Shown piece after piece: positions 5,848-7,256 of a stretch of DNA of 7,256 nt. Position 1 is the stretch's first letter. Each line of letters opens with the position of its first letter. The position numbers were made by a program, and so were the translations under genes. The notes under the pieces are model-generated. The model worked only from the letters and a program-made list of their open reading frames with translations. It had not been told where the DNA came from and searched no databases. Source of the DNA: Acidimicrobiaceae bacterium. Its GTDB lineage: Bacteria; Actinomycetota; Acidimicrobiia; Acidimicrobiales; RAAP-2. The stretch covers positions 1-7,256 of the forward strand of contig PLSY01000322.1 in NCBI GenBank assembly GCA_003164275.1, in the 5' to 3' direction.

Positions 5848-5928
5848 CCTGTCCGTAAGGCGAGAATCCGGAGCCGCAATCCCGTCAGGGATCGAAAGCC
5901 GGGGACAGGAAGTAGACCCGGTTCTCGC
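5848..5928. ncRNA. Possible pseudoknot-forming structured element between the integrase and the SOS promoter
   Basis: Three complementary pairs are interleaved. CCTGTCC (5848-5854) matches GGACAGG (5903-5909). GCGAGAA-T-CCGG (5860-5871) matches CCGGTTCTCGC (5918-5928), 11 pairs with one bulged T. Between them ATCCC-GTCA-GGGAT (5879-5892) is a perfect 5-bp hairpin. The order A-B-hairpin-A'-B' is an H-type pseudoknot and could form on either strand. It begins 7 bases beyond the integrase stop. I considered HDV-like ribozymes, which share this topology, but see no catalytic C-N-R-A before the last strand, and the first joint is too long. tRNA, tmRNA and SRP RNA also do not fit. It could be a terminator-like insulator, a small RNA or a protein-binding DNA site. 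Confidence 0.4.
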
Positions 5929-5935
5929 GCCAGCT

Positions 5936-7102
5936 TTAGCCGATCAACATCCTGGCCTGGCCTGCGGTGACGTCGACCACGCCTTGGATCTTGTGCCGGT
6001 AGGTCTGCGCCAGCATCCGGATGTCTTTGTGGCCGAGCATATCGGCGACCTGCTGGAGCGGGACCCCTGCCTCCACCAATAGGGAGGCTGCCGAGTGCCG
6101 CAACTCGTTGGGCGCCAGATGACCCACATCGGCCAGCGTGGCCAAGTCGGAAATGGTTCGACGGAGGTTCGACGGGTCGATGGGGGTCCCCATGGCGGTG
6201 GTGAAGACGAGTCCGTCACGGTTGTCCCACACGAGGACGGCCAGTTCCTTCTTGCGCTGATGCACCTTGTGGGCTTTCAGCGCATCGATGACCTCGGTCG
6301 GCAGGCGGAGGTTTCGGTAGCTGTCGACCTTGGGCGGGCCGACGACCAGTGAACTGTCGGGTTGGCGCTTGAGGGATTGGCGGATCTCGATGGTGCCCTC
6401 CTTGAGATTCACCGCCTTCCAGGGGAGCCCAATGACCTCACCCGGGCGTAGTCCCAGCATCAATGAGGTCAGGACGAGCGCCTCATCGGGCTTGCCCTTG
6501 ACGGCGGCCAAGAATTTGCGAGCCTGCTCGGCCGTAAGAGATCGCCGAACTCGCTTTCTGGCCGGGGCAGAGGGCAGGTAGGCCAGGCGAGCAACATTGC
6601 GCCGCACCTTGTCGCGCCGCTCGGCTTCATAGAGCGCAGCGCCGAGAACCATCTTCACCCGAAACAGTGATGACTTGCTGAGTCCCGTGCAATTCTGGCC
6701 CCCTCGGCCCTTCGTCTTGGCCAGCTGGGGCTTCACACGGGCCAGCTCCCGGAAGAGGTCCTCGACGTGTTCGACTTCAAGTTCGGAGAGCCGGTGGCCG
6801 CGCAGTGGTTCGCAATGCTTGAGCGCCCAGCGGTAGCTGGCCGCGTTGCTCTTATTCTTGGTACTGATGACGACGCCGTCGTACCAATCGAACCATTCGC
6901 CCACCCGGATGTTGTTGCCCATCATGAGTCCGGCCGCATTGAGCGAACGGAGTTCGTCGAGCTTCTCGACTACCTCACGACGCGTCCAGGCGGAGACCCG
7001 CCGGCGCTTGACCCCGATACGAAGTTCGCCCCGCCAACGACCGGTGTCACCCTCTTGGTAGATCGATCCTTCTCCGTAGCCGAGGTTGCGAGATCGCGAC
7101 AT
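5936..7102 (-). CDS. Tyrosine site-specific recombinase (integrase)
   Basis: 388 residues, full length for a phage/ICE-type integrase. An N-terminal arm-site binding part (GEGSIYQEGDTGRWRGELRI, 10-29) is followed by a core-binding helical domain (about 65-175) and the catalytic domain. Active-site residues: R219 in LMLGLRPGEV, K258 in GPPKVDSYR, R335 in PNELRHSAAS, H358 in LGHKD and nucleophile Y368 in QTYRHK. The usual histidine of the H-x-x-R box is asparagine (N332); related actinobacterial integrases also vary here, so activity is still likely. It cuts and rejoins attachment sites through a 3'-phosphotyrosine link. ATG 7102 has AGGAG 4 bases upstream. It probably moves the element carrying the defence genes; the small HTH protein at 2605 is a candidate partner. 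The attachment site was not found and probably lies beyond the right edge. Confidence 0.92.
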   Translation of the reverse strand: MSRSRNLGYGEGSIYQEGDTGRWRGELRIGVKRRRVSAWTRREVVEKLDELRSLNAAGLMMGNNIRVGEWFDWYDGVVISTKNKSNAASYRWALKHCEPLRGHRLSELEVEHVEDLFRELARVKPQLAKTKGRGGQNCTGLSKSSLFRVKMVLGAALYEAERRDKVRRNVARLAYLPSAPARKRVRRSLTAEQARKFLAAVKGKPDEALVLTSLMLGLRPGEVIGLPWKAVNLKEGTIEIRQSLKRQPDSSLVVGPPKVDSYRNLRLPTEVIDALKAHKVHQRKKELAVLVWDNRDGLVFTTAMGTPIDPSNLRRTISDLATLADVGHLAPNELRHSAASLLVEAGVPLQQVADMLGHKDIRMLAQTYRHKIQGVVDVTAGQARMLIG

Positions 7103-7118
7103 GTGGCTCCTGAAAATT

Positions 7119-7138
7119 GGGGCACTCTTGGGGGCACT
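7119..7138. repeat. Tandem direct repeat GGGGCACT before the integrase
   Basis: Two exact copies, 7119-7126 and 7131-7138, with a 12-base period, immediately upstream of the integrase ribosome site. Such spaced repeats are typical arm-type or regulatory binding sites beside integrase genes. A weak -10 candidate TAATAT (7152-7147, leftward) lies just upstream, so a protein bound here would sit at the start of transcription. Confidence 0.5.
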
Positions 7139-7194
7139 TCAGGTCCATATTAGTCGCATCGTCATCACCCACGTTCACAAAAGTCCTGGTCAGT

Positions 7195-7228
7195 GGGGGT
7201 GTGTGGGTGTCGGTGGGGTGTGCCTGGG
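7195..7228 (+). other. G-quadruplex-type G-tract array upstream of the integrase
   Basis: Four G-tracts on the + strand, 7195-7199, 7205-7207, 7215-7218 and 7226-7228, are separated by loops of 5, 7 and 7 bases, meeting the G3+N1-7 rule. The imperfect repeats CCTGGTCAG (7185-7193) and CCTGGGTCAG (7223-7232) bracket it. I see no gene in 7139-7256, so this gap is regulatory or part of an attachment region. Confidence 0.45.
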
Positions 7229-7256
7229 TCAGATGACACGCAAGGGGTCACAGGTT

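Noticed and set aside
5873..5896. CRISPR array
   Set aside because: Only one repeat-like copy, no spacers and no cas genes in the window.
5848..5928. HDV-like ribozyme
   Set aside because: Topology agrees, but the joint between the first two helices is 5 bases, the middle stem is not adjacent to the second helix, and no C-N-R-A catalytic segment precedes the final strand.
5830..5970. Small + strand frame from GTG 5830 (about 46 residues, very Arg/Ser/Pro-rich)
   Set aside because: No ribosome site, composition typical of out-of-frame GC-rich DNA, and it runs into the antisense of the integrase. The complementary segments explain the region better.

Overview
The window looks actinobacterial. 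Its GC content is moderate to high, several genes start with GTG, the integrase is of a type common in actinobacterial integrative elements, and an SOS operator (CGAAC-N4-GTTCG) matches the LexA box shared by Actinobacteria and Bacillota. Genus cannot be told from the sequence. All family names come from reading motifs, not from a database search.

Layout, left to right: the 3' end of an IS3-family transposase (1-107) and the presumed right end of that element; a 240-base gap with one strong hairpin; a leftward two-gene type II restriction-modification operon, with the beta-class methyltransferase (2386-1451) followed 6 bases later by a PD-(D/E)XK endonuclease (1444-350); a 218-base divergent control region rich in palindromes; a rightward small excisionase/MerR-like HTH protein (2605-2865); a rightward 612-residue DUF262+DUF1524 protein of the GmrSD/SspE type (3014-4852), a modification-dependent (type IV) nuclease; and, meeting it tail to tail with only 4 bases between, a leftward gene of unknown function (5687-4857), tentatively DUF6414-like. 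Upstream of that gene lies a control region with a -10 box, a perfect-core LexA box and an overlapping inverted repeat, followed by a possible pseudoknot-forming element (5848-5928). A leftward tyrosine integrase (7102-5936) completes the genes. The right edge (7103-7256) holds direct repeats before the integrase and a G-quadruplex-type G-tract array.

Read together, this is a small defence cargo on a mobile element. The type II system would cut DNA lacking its own methylation, and the GmrSD-like protein would attack DNA carrying foreign modification. The unknown gene appears to be switched on by DNA damage, which both nucleases or an infecting phage could cause. The integrase, the HTH protein and the IS remnant suggest how the cluster moved. 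The most novel part is the LexA-controlled unknown gene facing the GmrSD-like gene, together with the structured element between it and the integrase. No tRNA, rRNA, CRISPR array or complete attachment site was seen.
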